Origin: UBA11795 sp964652755
Lineage (GTDB): Bacteria > Chloroflexota > Dehalococcoidia > Lucifugimonadales > UBA826
Assembly (NCBI GenBank): GCA_964652755.1
Contig: CAZZBP010000017.1
Coordinates: forward strand, 1-33,016
Direction: 5' to 3'
DNA length: 33,016 nt
How positions within the stretch are numbered: position 1 is the stretch's first letter; every line of letters begins with the position of its first letter. This document shows positions 1-8,289 of this stretch, in pieces. The translations under genes and the position numbers were made by a program. A model generated the notes under the pieces. It was not told where the DNA came from, searched no databases, and worked only from the letters and a program-made list of their open reading frames with translations.

Positions 1-489
1 TTTGATCATCTGCTAGCACAAATAGCTAGGCATGGTCTAATAGATCTCACTATTATTGCTGAGGGTGATATTCAGGTCGGCTGGCACCATATAGTGGAAG
101 ACACAGCAATTGTCTTGGGTAAAGCCTTTAAAGAGGCCGTCTCAGATGGTGCAGGTATAGTTCGAATGGGACACACTTATGTCCCCCTTGATGAAGCGCT
201 CGCCCTAACAGTCGTCGACTACAGTGGGCGGGGATATTCTGTGATTGATGCTCCAATGACCGAAAGTGATCTAGGTGGATTGCCTGCAGATTTGATTCGT
301 CATTTTATGGAAACATTTTCCCGGGAAGGGGGATTTAATTTGCACGTCAGAGTTCTTGCTGGAATGAATAATCATCATATTGCAGAAGCCACTTTCAAGA
401 GCCTGGGTAGATCCCTGAAGGCTGCGCTTTCAAACGACCCGCGACAAGAGGGAGCGGTAGCAAGTACCAAAGGTACTATAAGCCAGTAA
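1..489 (+). CDS. hisB: Imidazoleglycerol-phosphate dehydratase, 5'-truncated
   Basis: HisB removes water from imidazole glycerol phosphate to give imidazole acetol phosphate in histidine synthesis. The frame is open from base 1, so the start lies outside the window; the first readable residues FDHLLAQIARHG match the conserved FDHML..ARHG segment. The metal-binding His-His-x-x-Glu-Asp segment appears as WHHIVED, and the second half of the duplicated fold has the conserved MNNHHIAEATFK and DPR..ASTKGT motifs near the C-terminus. In many HisB proteins the first motif reads D(D/V)HHTVED, so Trp and Ile here are mild departures; the His, Glu and Asp ligands are kept. The stop lies four bases from the stop of convergent purS, with no room for a separate terminator. 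The annotated product is certain; only its N-terminus is missing. Confidence 0.95.
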   Translation, partial: FDHLLAQIARHGLIDLTIIAEGDIQVGWHHIVEDTAIVLGKAFKEAVSDGAGIVRMGHTYVPLDEALALTVVDYSGRGYSVIDAPMTESDLGGLPADLIRHFMETFSREGGFNLHVRVLAGMNNHHIAEATFKSLGRSLKAALSNDPRQEGAVASTKGTISQ

Positions 490-493
490 CCAG

Positions 494-751
494 TCAGTCG
501 TTTTCTGGAGATAACTCGAAGCTGTAATTTTCAATAACTGGATTAGAAAGAAGTTGTTGGCACATATCGCTGACAGATTTTTCCGCGGAACTCAAGTTTT
601 CCGCTTCTAATTTGAGTTGGAAATATTTTCCTGATCTTAAATCTACAACATTGTTGAAACCCAGTTGATTCAGAGCTCCGGCGATTGTGAGCCCTTCAGG
701 GTCGCTAACCGTAGGTTTAAGGCTAACAAATATTCTGGCTCGAAGACGCAT
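494..751 (-). CDS. purS: Phosphoribosylformylglycinamidine synthase subunit PurS
   Basis: PurS is the small subunit that joins PurQ and PurL in the three-part FGAM synthase of purine synthesis. The 85-residue length is normal. The sequence has the family pattern: RARIFVSLKPTVSDPEG at the start, then a GFNNVVDLRSGKYFQL strand-helix and an acidic C-terminus. Its ATG lies directly against the stop codon of the upstream DUF3105 gene, so it is very likely translated from the same transcript. It is the last gene of the minus-strand purine run within the window. PurQ and PurL, its expected partners, are not found here and must lie elsewhere. Confidence is high from the N-terminal motif and the context. 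Confidence 0.92.
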   Translation of the reverse strand: MRLRARIFVSLKPTVSDPEGLTIAGALNQLGFNNVVDLRSGKYFQLKLEAENLSSAEKSVSDMCQQLLSNPVIENYSFELSPEND

Positions 752-1381
752 TTAATTCGCGTACGGCTCTGGAGCATTCGGTGAATTATGGTGAGAATCT
801 ATAAACTCAATTATCCTGTCTTTATCAAATGCATCAAATGAATCTATAAATGTCCAGGCCGTGAGCGAAATTCGTTGTTTTGTTCCCGGATAGGGTGATA
901 GGAGAACCTTCATGCTTTCGTTTCGAGCCCTCTGTACGATTTCAGTGAGACTTTCTACTAACTTCGGGCAGCTTGGAGCGCAGTTATAAGTGATGGATAT
1001 GCCTCCATGCTCCAAATTATGAAGTCTCTTTTCTTCAGGAATGAATGTTTGGTGGACGCCCCAACTCACTGGTGCTAGTGGTTGCGGATAATGCCATCCA
1101 GATGTTGCAGGTTGCGAATTATATGCCGGATGTTCTGCCCCTTCCTCGATGTGCTGAGTTCCTTGATCTTCAACCTTTTCACCAGGCCCGTCAGGGGCAC
1201 CGGAGATTGGATTTTCAAGGCTACCAACCATTGGCATTATGAGTCCCAAGATCAGTAATAGGGCTACGGCTCCTACCGCGATGCCGATTCCCCAACGGGT
1301 AACTCTACTGCGATTTTGCCGTCTCGATCTTCTTGCAGCACGTGCCTGCGTTGGAGTTAGTTTGTTTTTGCTGGTTGACAT
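752..1381 (-). CDS. DUF3105 family single-pass membrane protein
   Basis: This 209-residue protein has a basic cytoplasmic N-terminus rich in Arg (about residues 14-28), one strong hydrophobic segment (about 31-53) and an extracytoplasmic domain. That domain carries the pattern known from DUF3105: PATSGWHYPQP, then GVHQTFIPEE, then LHNLEHGGISITY, with several conserved histidines and a Cys-x-x-x-Cys (CAPSC). The biochemical role of the family is not established to my knowledge; the conserved His residues suggest metal binding, which is inference. The gene lies between purC and purS and abuts purS, so it appears to be co-transcribed with purine genes although nothing in it suggests a purine enzyme. 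The start is an ATG that follows the purC stop by 12 bases. Confidence 0.8.
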   Translation of the reverse strand: MSTSKNKLTPTQARAARRSRRQNRSRVTRWGIGIAVGAVALLLILGLIMPMVGSLENPISGAPDGPGEKVEDQGTQHIEEGAEHPAYNSQPATSGWHYPQPLAPVSWGVHQTFIPEEKRLHNLEHGGISITYNCAPSCPKLVESLTEIVQRARNESMKVLLSPYPGTKQRISLTAWTFIDSFDAFDKDRIIEFIDSHHNSPNAPEPYAN

Positions 1382-1393
1382 TACCTAATCTAC

Positions 1394-2276
1394 CTATTTG
1401 AGGTTACGGCCCGTAATTTTAACGAATGCGTCTTCATACCGCACTGCAGTTTTTGACACTATTTCATCGGGTAAGTTGGGTGCTGGCGGTTCGCGATTCC
1501 ATTTTTGGCTATTCAANNNNNNNNNNGAATTGTTTGTCGAAATTTGGTTGAATACTGCCAGGCTGATAACCGTCTTTATCCCAGAATCGGCTAGAATCCG
1601 GTGTGAGAAGTTCGTCTATTAATGTGATATTACCATCGATTAACCCAAATTCTAACTTGGTATCGGCGATGATGATTCCCTTATTTAAAGCGAATTCATG
1701 TGCGAAGTCATATATCTTTAGAGTGATATTTTGCAATTTGCTTGTAAGCTCGGAGCCTATCATCTCTGCCATGTGTTCCACGCTAATGTTCTCATCATGA
1801 CCTTCTTCCGCTTTAGTTGCTGGAGTGAATATAGGACTAGGGAACAAATCACCTTCTACCATTCCTGGCGGGATTTTTAATCCTGCGACGGTGCCGGTGT
1901 CTGAATATTCCTGCAGTGCGCTACCGGTGATGTATCCCCTTGCGACACATTCGATGTCAATTCTGTCGGCCTTCCTCACATACATGGACCGCCTTCTTAT
2001 TGGTTCGGGAATCTCTTTTGCTCCATCAAACCCCATTTGTACAAGATGGTTTGGAACAATGTGTTCCGTTTGTTCAAACCAGAATGCTGAAATTTGGTTA
2101 AGAACAGCACCTTTACCAGGAATTGCATTTGGGAGAATGACGTCATATGCCGAGATTCGATCTGTAGACACCATTAAAAGTAGTCCGTTTCCTGCATCGT
2201 GAGTATCGCGGACCTTACCACTATAAATCAGATCTGGCATATTGGACTCTATAAGCACGTCAGAAGGATGGTTCAT
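1394..2276 (-). CDS. purC: SAICAR synthase, interrupted by an assembly gap
   Basis: PurC joins aspartate to CAIR, giving SAICAR in purine synthesis. The N-terminal 250 residues are continuous (SGKVRDTHD near the start, then STDRISAYDVILP, later ADTKLEFG and the PGSIQPNFDKQF segment). Then come ten Ns. On the far side, in the frame ending at a TAG at 1394-1396, the sequence reads LNSQKWNREPPAPNLPDEIV and then KTAVRYEDAFVKITG, which is the expected PurC C-terminus. Ten Ns do not keep the frame; the usual family sequence needs about four residues between FDKQF and the resumed Leu, i.e. 12 bases. The full protein would then be about 294 residues, normal for the long bacterial type. The start ATG overlaps the purB stop as ATGA. 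This is a gap artefact, not a real frameshift. Confidence 0.93.
1517..1526. other. Assembly gap (ten Ns) inside purC
   Basis: Ten consecutive N characters interrupt the sequence. Both flanks are purC coding sequence on the minus strand, and joining them in frame needs a number of bases divisible by three. The ten Ns are therefore a scaffolding placeholder; 12 bases would restore the family motif. Confidence 0.98.
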
Positions 2277-3562
2277 AGGCCAGCCTTTTCATATATGTCA
2301 CCCACATATTCAGTGTATTTCTCATAATCGAACAGGCTCTCTAACTCCGAAGTAGACACGAGGTCGCTCACACGATGGTCGGAGGATATCAAGGATCTAA
2401 AGTCACCGCTTTCATCCCAAGTCTTCATGGAGTTTTCTTGGACGATTTCATAAGCAGATTCTCTACTTAGGCCTTTTTCAATTAGCAATAGCATAGTTTT
2501 CTGTGAGAAAAGTAAACCTTTTGTTAGTTCCATATTTGCGAGCATCCGGTCTTTGTGGACAACTAGCCCTTTAATCACCTCATTTAAGAGGTTAGTAATG
2601 TAATCTAGGGCTAGACATGAATCCGGAAAAATCAAGCGTTCGGCAGAAGAGTGACTAATATCTCTTTCTCCCCATAATGCGACATTTTCCATTGAAGTAA
2701 CAGCGTGGCCCCTAATCAGCCTTGCTAACCCACATATGCGTTCTGTGAGCTCAGGGTTTCTTTTGTGAGGCATTGAAGAGGAGCCAGTTTGTCCTTTGCT
2801 GAAGGGTTCCTCTACTTCTCTAATCTCTGTTCGCTGAAGTCCACGTATCTCCGTCGCGATTTTTTCCAACGTTGCCGCAATTAATGCCAGCGTAGTCACA
2901 AAATGAGCATGCCGGTCTCTTTGTATAATTTGGTTTGAAATTGGCGCAGGTTCGAGTCCTAACTGAGCACAAACCGAAGCCTCTATGTCTGGTGGGGCAG
3001 TAGCATGGGTACCAACTGGACCAGATATTTTTCCTACAGCTACAGATTTTCTGGCGTCTGAAAGTCTCTTACGGGCTCTTTTCATCTCATCCCACCAAAG
3101 GGCGACCTTGAGTCCGAACGTCACAGGCTCAGCATGGACACCATGTGTTCTCCCAATCATTAAGGTATTCTTGTGGAGGAGAGCTTTTTCTTTGAGAGAG
3201 TCTTCTAGGCTCATGAGCTCCTCGTCTAGCAGTTCGCTTGCTTCCACTAATTGTAGGCTGGTTGCGGTATCCCACACGTCACTTGTTGTAAGCCCTTGGT
3301 GTAACCATCTCCCCTCTCTTCCTAAGCCGGCTGTGGTTGCTTGTAGAAATGCAGTCATGTCATGTTTTGTGCGTTTTAAAACCTCTTTGAAAATGTCAAA
3401 ATCATAGCTGGCTTCCCGTATCTTCGTTATATCTTCATCAGGAATAAGTCCTTTAACGGCCCACGCTTCACACACGGCAATTTCAATGGTTAACCATTTA
3501 TCGTATTTGTTTTTGTCCGACCACACTGCAGACATATTTGGTCGCGAGTACCGTTCAATCAT
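2273..3562 (-). CDS. purB: Adenylosuccinate lyase
   Basis: PurB splits fumarate from SAICAR and from adenylosuccinate, so it serves both IMP and AMP synthesis in the cytoplasm. The 429-residue length is typical. It belongs to the fumarase/aspartase superfamily: the TTSDVWDTA segment (about residues 92-100), the catalytic-histidine region GRTHGVHAEP (137-146) and the flexible signature loop SSSMPHKRNP (261-270) are all present and intact. The gene lies 36 bases downstream of purD and its stop overlaps the purC start, consistent with coupled translation of consecutive purine enzymes. No oddities were seen. Confidence 0.97.
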   Translation of the reverse strand: MIERYSRPNMSAVWSDKNKYDKWLTIEIAVCEAWAVKGLIPDEDITKIREASYDFDIFKEVLKRTKHDMTAFLQATTAGLGREGRWLHQGLTTSDVWDTATSLQLVEASELLDEELMSLEDSLKEKALLHKNTLMIGRTHGVHAEPVTFGLKVALWWDEMKRARKRLSDARKSVAVGKISGPVGTHATAPPDIEASVCAQLGLEPAPISNQIIQRDRHAHFVTTLALIAATLEKIATEIRGLQRTEIREVEEPFSKGQTGSSSMPHKRNPELTERICGLARLIRGHAVTSMENVALWGERDISHSSAERLIFPDSCLALDYITNLLNEVIKGLVVHKDRMLANMELTKGLLFSQKTMLLLIEKGLSRESAYEIVQENSMKTWDESGDFRSLISSDHRVSDLVSTSELESLFDYEKYTEYVGDIYEKAGL

Positions 3563-3598
3563 TCCTTTATCCTAGCTACACTTTTTTAAATGAGGTTC

Positions 3599-4858
3599 CT
3601 AGATTCCAAGAGCAATATCATCCCTGAAATAGGAGTTTTCAAACCCAACCCTATTTATGTTTTTATACGTGTTTGTTCTCGCCTCATTCAAATTCCTACC
3701 CTTGGAGCTGACCGACAGAACCCTTCCACCGTTGGTATTAAATGTGCCGTTTTTGGACAGAATCGTCCCTGCATGAAAAACCGTGGATTTGTCTGAAACA
3801 TTTTCTAGTCCAGTAATTGGGAACCCAGTGTCGTATGTTGCAGGATATCCCTCGGAGGCTATAACTACAGTGACACATGATTCGTCTGACCATTTGACCT
3901 CAACAGATTCTAGGTTGCCGTCTATGCAAGCCATAGACATTTCAAGTATATCGGCTTCCATAAGGGGCAGAATAGTTTGAGTTTCTGGGTCCCCGAGCCG
4001 GCAGTTAAACTCTAGTACCTTGGGACCAGACTCAGTCACCATAAGGCCCACGAAAAGTACACCTGTGTATTCGTTATGGATCCTTTGCATCCCCAGAAGG
4101 GTTTTTTCTATTACTTCTTTGCCGATCTGATCTTCTAAACTTGGATTCCAAAATGGGGCAGGGGAGTATGCTCCCATGCCGCCTGTATTTGGACCTTGAT
4201 CATAATTTCCAATTCGCTTGTAGTCACATGCGGCAACAAGTGGCGAAACTGTTTTACCATCGGAAAAAGCGAAGACGCTTAATTCGGGTCCTGTAAGAAA
4301 TTCCTCTACGACCAAACTATCGCCGGATTTGCCGAATATTCGCTTCACTACAATATCATCGATGGCCGTTCTCACGTCTTTCGTGGACTCGCAAATATAA
4401 ACGCCTTTGCCGGCTGCTAGGCCATCGGCTTTTAATACTACAGGTAAGCCGAAGGCATCTGCGGCTCGGACCGCTTCATCTCGAGTATCTACTGTTAAAG
4501 AGTCTGAAGTTGGAATATTGTTGTCTTTCATAAAATTCTTGGCGAATGTTTTACTCCATTCAAGCTGAGCTGCCCTCCTACTAGGACCAAACGCTTTGAG
4601 CCCAACAGTGCTGAATTTATCGACGAGACCAGCTGATAAAGGCCCTTCTGGGCCTACGATTGTCAAATCTATGTTTTTTGATATTGCGTATTGACACAAC
4701 CCATCGATATCGCTGTCTTGAATAGCTAAGTTGGTACCTACTGAGGCAGTGCCTGCATTTCCGGGAGCTATGAAAAGTTCTTCCAATAATGGACTCTGGC
4801 CAATTTTCCAGGCCAAGGCATGTTCCCTTCCTCCACTGCCTACCAACAGGACTCTCAT
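3599..4858 (-). CDS. purD: Phosphoribosylamine--glycine ligase (GAR synthetase)
   Basis: PurD couples glycine to phosphoribosylamine using ATP, the second step of purine synthesis. The 419-residue length fits the family. The N-terminal nucleotide-fold reads MRVLLVGSGGREHALAWKI, followed by APGNAG and the VGPEGPLSAGLVD segment. The ATP-grasp domain has PVVLKADGLAAGKGV (about residues 139-153), GPNTGGMGAYSPAP and the metal-binding EFNCRLGDPETQ. The ATG start gives the standard N-terminus. It lies between guaA (57 bases upstream) and purB (36 bases downstream) on the same strand, in what looks like one operon. No inactivating change was seen. Confidence 0.97.
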   Translation of the reverse strand: MRVLLVGSGGREHALAWKIGQSPLLEELFIAPGNAGTASVGTNLAIQDSDIDGLCQYAISKNIDLTIVGPEGPLSAGLVDKFSTVGLKAFGPSRRAAQLEWSKTFAKNFMKDNNIPTSDSLTVDTRDEAVRAADAFGLPVVLKADGLAAGKGVYICESTKDVRTAIDDIVVKRIFGKSGDSLVVEEFLTGPELSVFAFSDGKTVSPLVAACDYKRIGNYDQGPNTGGMGAYSPAPFWNPSLEDQIGKEVIEKTLLGMQRIHNEYTGVLFVGLMVTESGPKVLEFNCRLGDPETQTILPLMEADILEMSMACIDGNLESVEVKWSDESCVTVVIASEGYPATYDTGFPITGLENVSDKSTVFHAGTILSKNGTFNTNGGRVLSVSSKGRNLNEARTNTYKNINRVGFENSYFRDDIALGI

Positions 4859-4915
4859 AGGCTTCCTAGATTTTTTAAAGTGACTTTGTAGTGAGCGAAC
4901 ATCGATGCGGGGTGA

Positions 4916-6586
4916 TTATTCCCATTCAATGGTGCCGGGAGGCTTACTAGTGATATCGAATACGACCCTATTGACATCAGGTACTTCATTTGAGATGCGG
5001 CTCGATATCCTTGATAACACATCATATGGCAGCCGAGCCCAATCCGCTGTCATCGCGTCGTCACTTTTTACTGCTCTAATCGCGATCACATGGCCATAAG
5101 TCCTGAAATCACCAGTTACTCCCACTGATCTTGTATCCGTAAGCACGGCGAAGGTCTGCCACAATTCTCGATATAAGTTATTCGCTTTAATCTCATCCAT
5201 TACTATCCAGTCGGCAGCTCTCAATACGTCTAACTTGTTGTGAGTGACTTCACCGATAATTCTTATCGCGAGGCCAGGTCCGGGAAATGGCTGACGATAA
5301 ACCATTTCCTCAGGAAGGCCTAGTTCTAGTCCCACATCTCTAACTTCGTCCTTAAATAAATATCTGAGAGGCTCTACTAGTTCCATTTTCATATGTTCTG
5401 GAAGGCCGCCCACGTTATGGTGAGTCTTTATGGTGGCAGAAACGCTATTCTCCGCGCTTTTGCTCTCTATTACATCAGGATAAAGAGTTCCCTGCGTTAA
5501 GAAGTCTACCTGTCCAAGTTCGGCAGCCTCTTCATCAAAAACGTTAATAAATTCGTTTCCTATAATCTTTCTTTTCTGTTCCGGATCAGTAACCCTTTTT
5601 AAAGCACCCAAAAATCTTTCGGTGGATTCGCTAAATACGAGGTTCACATTCAAGTATTTCTCGAATGTATTCCTCACTCTCTCTGGCTCTTCCCTTCTCA
5701 TCAGGCCATTATTCACAAATATGCAGGTAAGTTGGTCTCCGACAGCCTGGTGAACTAATGTGGCAGCCACTGCTGAATCTACTCCACCTGAGAGCGCACA
5801 TATCACTTTTCCGTCACCAACCTGATCGCGGATTCTGGCAATGGATTCCTGGATAAAATTGCCGGAAGTCCAGAGTGTTCCCATCCCACAAATTTTGTGA
5901 AGGAAATTGTTAATTATCTCCACTCCGTGAGGAGTATGTACAACCTCTGGATGGAACTGGATTCCTAACATTCCATTGTCATTCCCTATCACGGCGATAG
6001 GGGCGTTATCCGTATAGGCTTTGGAAGAAAACCCAGGCGGTAACTCAGTTATATGATCCGCATGGCTCATCCAAACCGGCAAGGAAGCTGGGAGGTCACT
6101 TAAAATCGGTTCATTTGATGAGTTTTGATGGAGCACGGCGTGACCGTACTCTCTTTTGTTAGCTGGGGCTACTTTACCTCCGAGCTGATGAACCATAGCT
6201 TGCATCCCATAGCATATTCCTAAGACGGGTAACCCGCTTTCATAGACCCATGTCGGGGCCAAAGGAGCGTTATCATCGTAAACACTTGAAGGTCCGCCCG
6301 AAAGTATTATTCCCTTGGGATTCAATTCTTTTACAGTATCCCAAGTTGAAGAATGCGGAATAATTTCGCAGTAGACTTTACTTTCACGAATTCGTCGAGC
6401 AATTAACCTACTGTACTGAGATCCAAAATCAATGATCAACAAGGATTCTCTTTGCGGGGCGTGACTGGATTGCTCTGGGCGGCCACGGCCTACTTTCTCT
6501 TGAGCGATTTCAAGGTAAGCGGATACCTCCAAATCGTCACTGGAAGTTATTCTACGAGTAGGATCAGTTGGTGTGTCTGAAGACAT
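4916..6586 (-). CDS. guaA: GMP synthase (glutamine-hydrolysing), with N-terminal extension
   Basis: GuaA aminates XMP to GMP with glutamine and ATP. The class I amidotransferase domain has SQYSRLIARRIRE, the Cys in GICYGMQ (Cys125) and the His-Glu of QFHPEV (212 and 214). The ATP pyrophosphatase domain has the PP-loop SGGVDS (266-271), and the protein ends with the usual GTIEWE. The family normally begins only a few residues before IIDFGSQY; here about 47 extra, polar, low-homology residues precede it, making 556 residues. The ATG at 6586 is the only clear start upstream, but an internal TTG pair just before LIIDFG could also serve. GuaA is the first gene of the minus-strand purine run and is divergent from tsaC. 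Confidence 0.96.
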   Translation of the reverse strand: MSSDTPTDPTRRITSSDDLEVSAYLEIAQEKVGRGRPEQSSHAPQRESLLIIDFGSQYSRLIARRIRESKVYCEIIPHSSTWDTVKELNPKGIILSGGPSSVYDDNAPLAPTWVYESGLPVLGICYGMQAMVHQLGGKVAPANKREYGHAVLHQNSSNEPILSDLPASLPVWMSHADHITELPPGFSSKAYTDNAPIAVIGNDNGMLGIQFHPEVVHTPHGVEIINNFLHKICGMGTLWTSGNFIQESIARIRDQVGDGKVICALSGGVDSAVAATLVHQAVGDQLTCIFVNNGLMRREEPERVRNTFEKYLNVNLVFSESTERFLGALKRVTDPEQKRKIIGNEFINVFDEEAAELGQVDFLTQGTLYPDVIESKSAENSVSATIKTHHNVGGLPEHMKMELVEPLRYLFKDEVRDVGLELGLPEEMVYRQPFPGPGLAIRIIGEVTHNKLDVLRAADWIVMDEIKANNLYRELWQTFAVLTDTRSVGVTGDFRTYGHVIAIRAVKSDDAMTADWARLPYDVLSRISSRISNEVPDVNRVVFDITSKPPGTIEWE

Positions 6587-6640
6587 TATGATTTTCGAAA
6601 TAAGGCTCCCGTGCCGTGCTATACTCCCACTATTCTGACT
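6587..6640. promoter_or_regulatory. Divergent promoter region between guaA and tsaC
   Basis: The short space between two divergent operons must hold both promoters. A TATACT hexamer at 6620-6625 resembles a -10 box for the tsaC side and is followed by about 30 bases before the proposed start. No convincing -35 box was seen on either strand, so only the location is well supported. Confidence 0.35.
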
Positions 6641-6645
6641 GAGGG
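6641..6645 (+). promoter_or_regulatory. Ribosome binding site deciding the tsaC start
   Basis: GAGGG lies nine bases before an ATT codon at 6655. The tsaC frame is open from 6643, just after a TGA, and contains no ATG, GTG or TTG before the TTG at 6688. This site therefore argues for initiation at ATT rather than at the later TTG. Confidence 0.5.
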
Positions 6646-6654
6646 TTTCACGCT

Positions 6655-7302
6655 ATTACGCAGGTACTTGCGATAAGTGAAGAGTCTTTGTCCCTCGCCG
6701 CCAATATTTTATTAGAAGGCGGCGTGGTTTGCATACCCACTGATACAGTTTATGGACTTGCCGCGTCTGTCTCATCTAGTGATGCAATAAATGAGGTTTT
6801 CACAATAAAAAATAGATCTGAAAGGAATCCAATTCCCGTTTTGATCAACTCAGTAAGTCAACTGTCTTTGTATGTAGAGGATTTTCGTGAAGTGGCCCGG
6901 GCTCTAGCGCACGAGTTTTGGCCCGGATCACTAACCATAGTTCTAAAAAAGTCGGCGCGACTACCAGATGCTTTGACGGGAGGATTGGACACAGCAGGTT
7001 TTAGAGTACCAGCGCATAATGTCCCAAGAATGCTTTGTTCAACTACAGAATCTGCTATCACTGGCACAAGCGCTAACAAGAGCGGGTTCCCGCCAGCAAG
7101 AAGCGCGAAGGAAGCGTTCGATCAACTGAAAGGCACCTCGGTCGAACTTATCATTGACGGAGGGGCTACCGATTCTGGCGTGCCCTCAACTATCATCGAT
7201 TGCAGCGGTGTAGCGCCAAAATTAATTAGGAGCGGTGCCATTCCAAAAGAGCGTATATGGAGACTAATAGAGGATATGAGGGAAACATGGGATCATGAGT
7301 AA
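6655..7302 (+). CDS. tsaC: L-threonylcarbamoyladenylate synthase (TsaC/Sua5/YrdC family)
   Basis: The enzyme makes threonylcarbamoyl-AMP from threonine, bicarbonate and ATP for the t6A modification of ANN-decoding tRNAs. The signature IPTDTVYGLAA, then KNRSERNPIPVLI, FWPGSLTIVLK and GTSANKSG are all present; the protein is about 215 residues, the short TsaC form without the Sua5 C-terminal domain. The first canonical start is TTG at 6688, but the preceding in-frame residues ITQVLAISEESL match the normal family N-terminus, so I place the start at ATT 6655 behind GAGGG. A start at TTG 6688 is the alternative and would remove the first strand. The 3' end overlaps the next gene by eight bases. 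Confidence 0.92.
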   Translation: MTQVLAISEESLSLAANILLEGGVVCIPTDTVYGLAASVSSSDAINEVFTIKNRSERNPIPVLINSVSQLSLYVEDFREVARALAHEFWPGSLTIVLKKSARLPDALTGGLDTAGFRVPAHNVPRMLCSTTESAITGTSANKSGFPPARSAKEAFDQLKGTSVELIIDGGATDSGVPSTIIDCSGVAPKLIRSGAIPKERIWRLIEDMRETWDHE

Positions 7303-8281
7303 AGTTACGTCTGAAACCCTTAAACATAGTATAGAGGTAAGCCTCAAAGGCTTGTTTGAGTCTAGGAACTTACCGCTTTATGACATGATGTCTTATCATT
7401 TTGCCCTCCATGAAGATTCTCTATCCAAGCATGCCGGCTTTCTGCACGGATCTACACTTTTACTTTCGGTGGATGCTTTTGGCGGAAAGGTAGATAATGC
7501 CCTGCCTGCTTCTATAGCAGTCGAGCTTGTAAATGGGTTCTGTGAGATTCATGACGATGTCGAATCCGGTAGGCCACAACGTTCTGATAGGGATGCACTT
7601 TGGTGGATATGGGGTCCTGCCCAGGCCATAAACGCCGGAGACGGTATGCATGCTCTGGCACGTATTTCAGTCTTACAATTAGCGGAAAAGGGATTCTCGT
7701 CCGAGTTAACTTACGGTGCTGTATCATTGCTTGACAGGGCAAGTTTACTAGCTTGCGAAGGTCGATTTCGGGATCTAGAAATGCAGGAACGAGTTGAGGT
7801 TTCTCTCGACTCCTATACCCGTATGGCATCCGACAGATCTGGCGCGCTTTTCGGGGCATCGCTATCAATAGCTGCTCTATTGAGCGGGTTAGACGAGTTG
7901 GATCAGGAAAAGCTAATCCAGTGTGGAAAATGGATAGGTGAGTCGCGCCAGATTCGCAGCGATATAGAAGAGTTGTGGAGTTCAGAGTCAGGCCAAAACT
8001 TGGAATTTTTAAACAAGAAAAAATTATTCCCAGTCGTTGCAGCCATGAGGAACGCGAGCCCGAATGAGAAGAGGAGATTGGGGGAAGTATATTTCAAAAG
8101 GGTTCTTGAACTTGAAGATCTTAAGCCTGTAAGGGATATTGTGGAAGGTTTAGGCGGAAGAGAGGAGGGTGAGGAAAGGATCAAAAATTGTGAGGAAAAC
8201 TGTAGAACAGTTTTCGGCGAAATTTGCAAAGAAGCTGACGGAAGCGATCGGTTGTTAGATTTCTTGACTGACATAACATAG
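7295..8281 (+). CDS. Polyprenyl synthetase family protein with degenerate aspartate motifs
   Basis: The 328-residue protein resembles trans-isoprenyl diphosphate synthases (geranylgeranyl/farnesyl type), which extend allylic diphosphates with isopentenyl diphosphate. The first aspartate-rich region reads IHDDVESGRPQR (from residue 85) where DDxxD followed by RRG is usual, so the third Asp and part of the Arg pair are changed. WGPAQAINAGDGMHALAR (106-123) is a good match to the family. The second motif reads QIRSDIEELW (219-228), where Q(I/L)xDDxxD is expected, leaving one of three Asp; the usual Lys-Thr before LF is Arg-Ser. It overlaps tsaC by eight bases and precedes pgk. It may be a regulatory or inactive homologue, or a short-chain synthase with altered metal binding. 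Confidence 0.75.
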   Translation: MSKVTSETLKHSIEVSLKGLFESRNLPLYDMMSYHFALHEDSLSKHAGFLHGSTLLLSVDAFGGKVDNALPASIAVELVNGFCEIHDDVESGRPQRSDRDALWWIWGPAQAINAGDGMHALARISVLQLAEKGFSSELTYGAVSLLDRASLLACEGRFRDLEMQERVEVSLDSYTRMASDRSGALFGASLSIAALLSGLDELDQEKLIQCGKWIGESRQIRSDIEELWSSESGQNLEFLNKKKLFPVVAAMRNASPNEKRRLGEVYFKRVLELEDLKPVRDIVEGLGGREEGEERIKNCEENCRTVFGEICKEADGSDRLLDFLTDIT

Positions 8282-8289
8282 GCAGGAGA

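Noticed and set aside
1398..1622. Plus-strand open frame across the N gap
   Set aside because: It bridges unknown bases and lies opposite purC, whose C-terminus is clear on the minus strand.
2985..3407. 140-codon plus-strand frame inside purB
   Set aside because: Antisense shadow of a well conserved gene, with Ser/Leu-rich, non-protein-like content.
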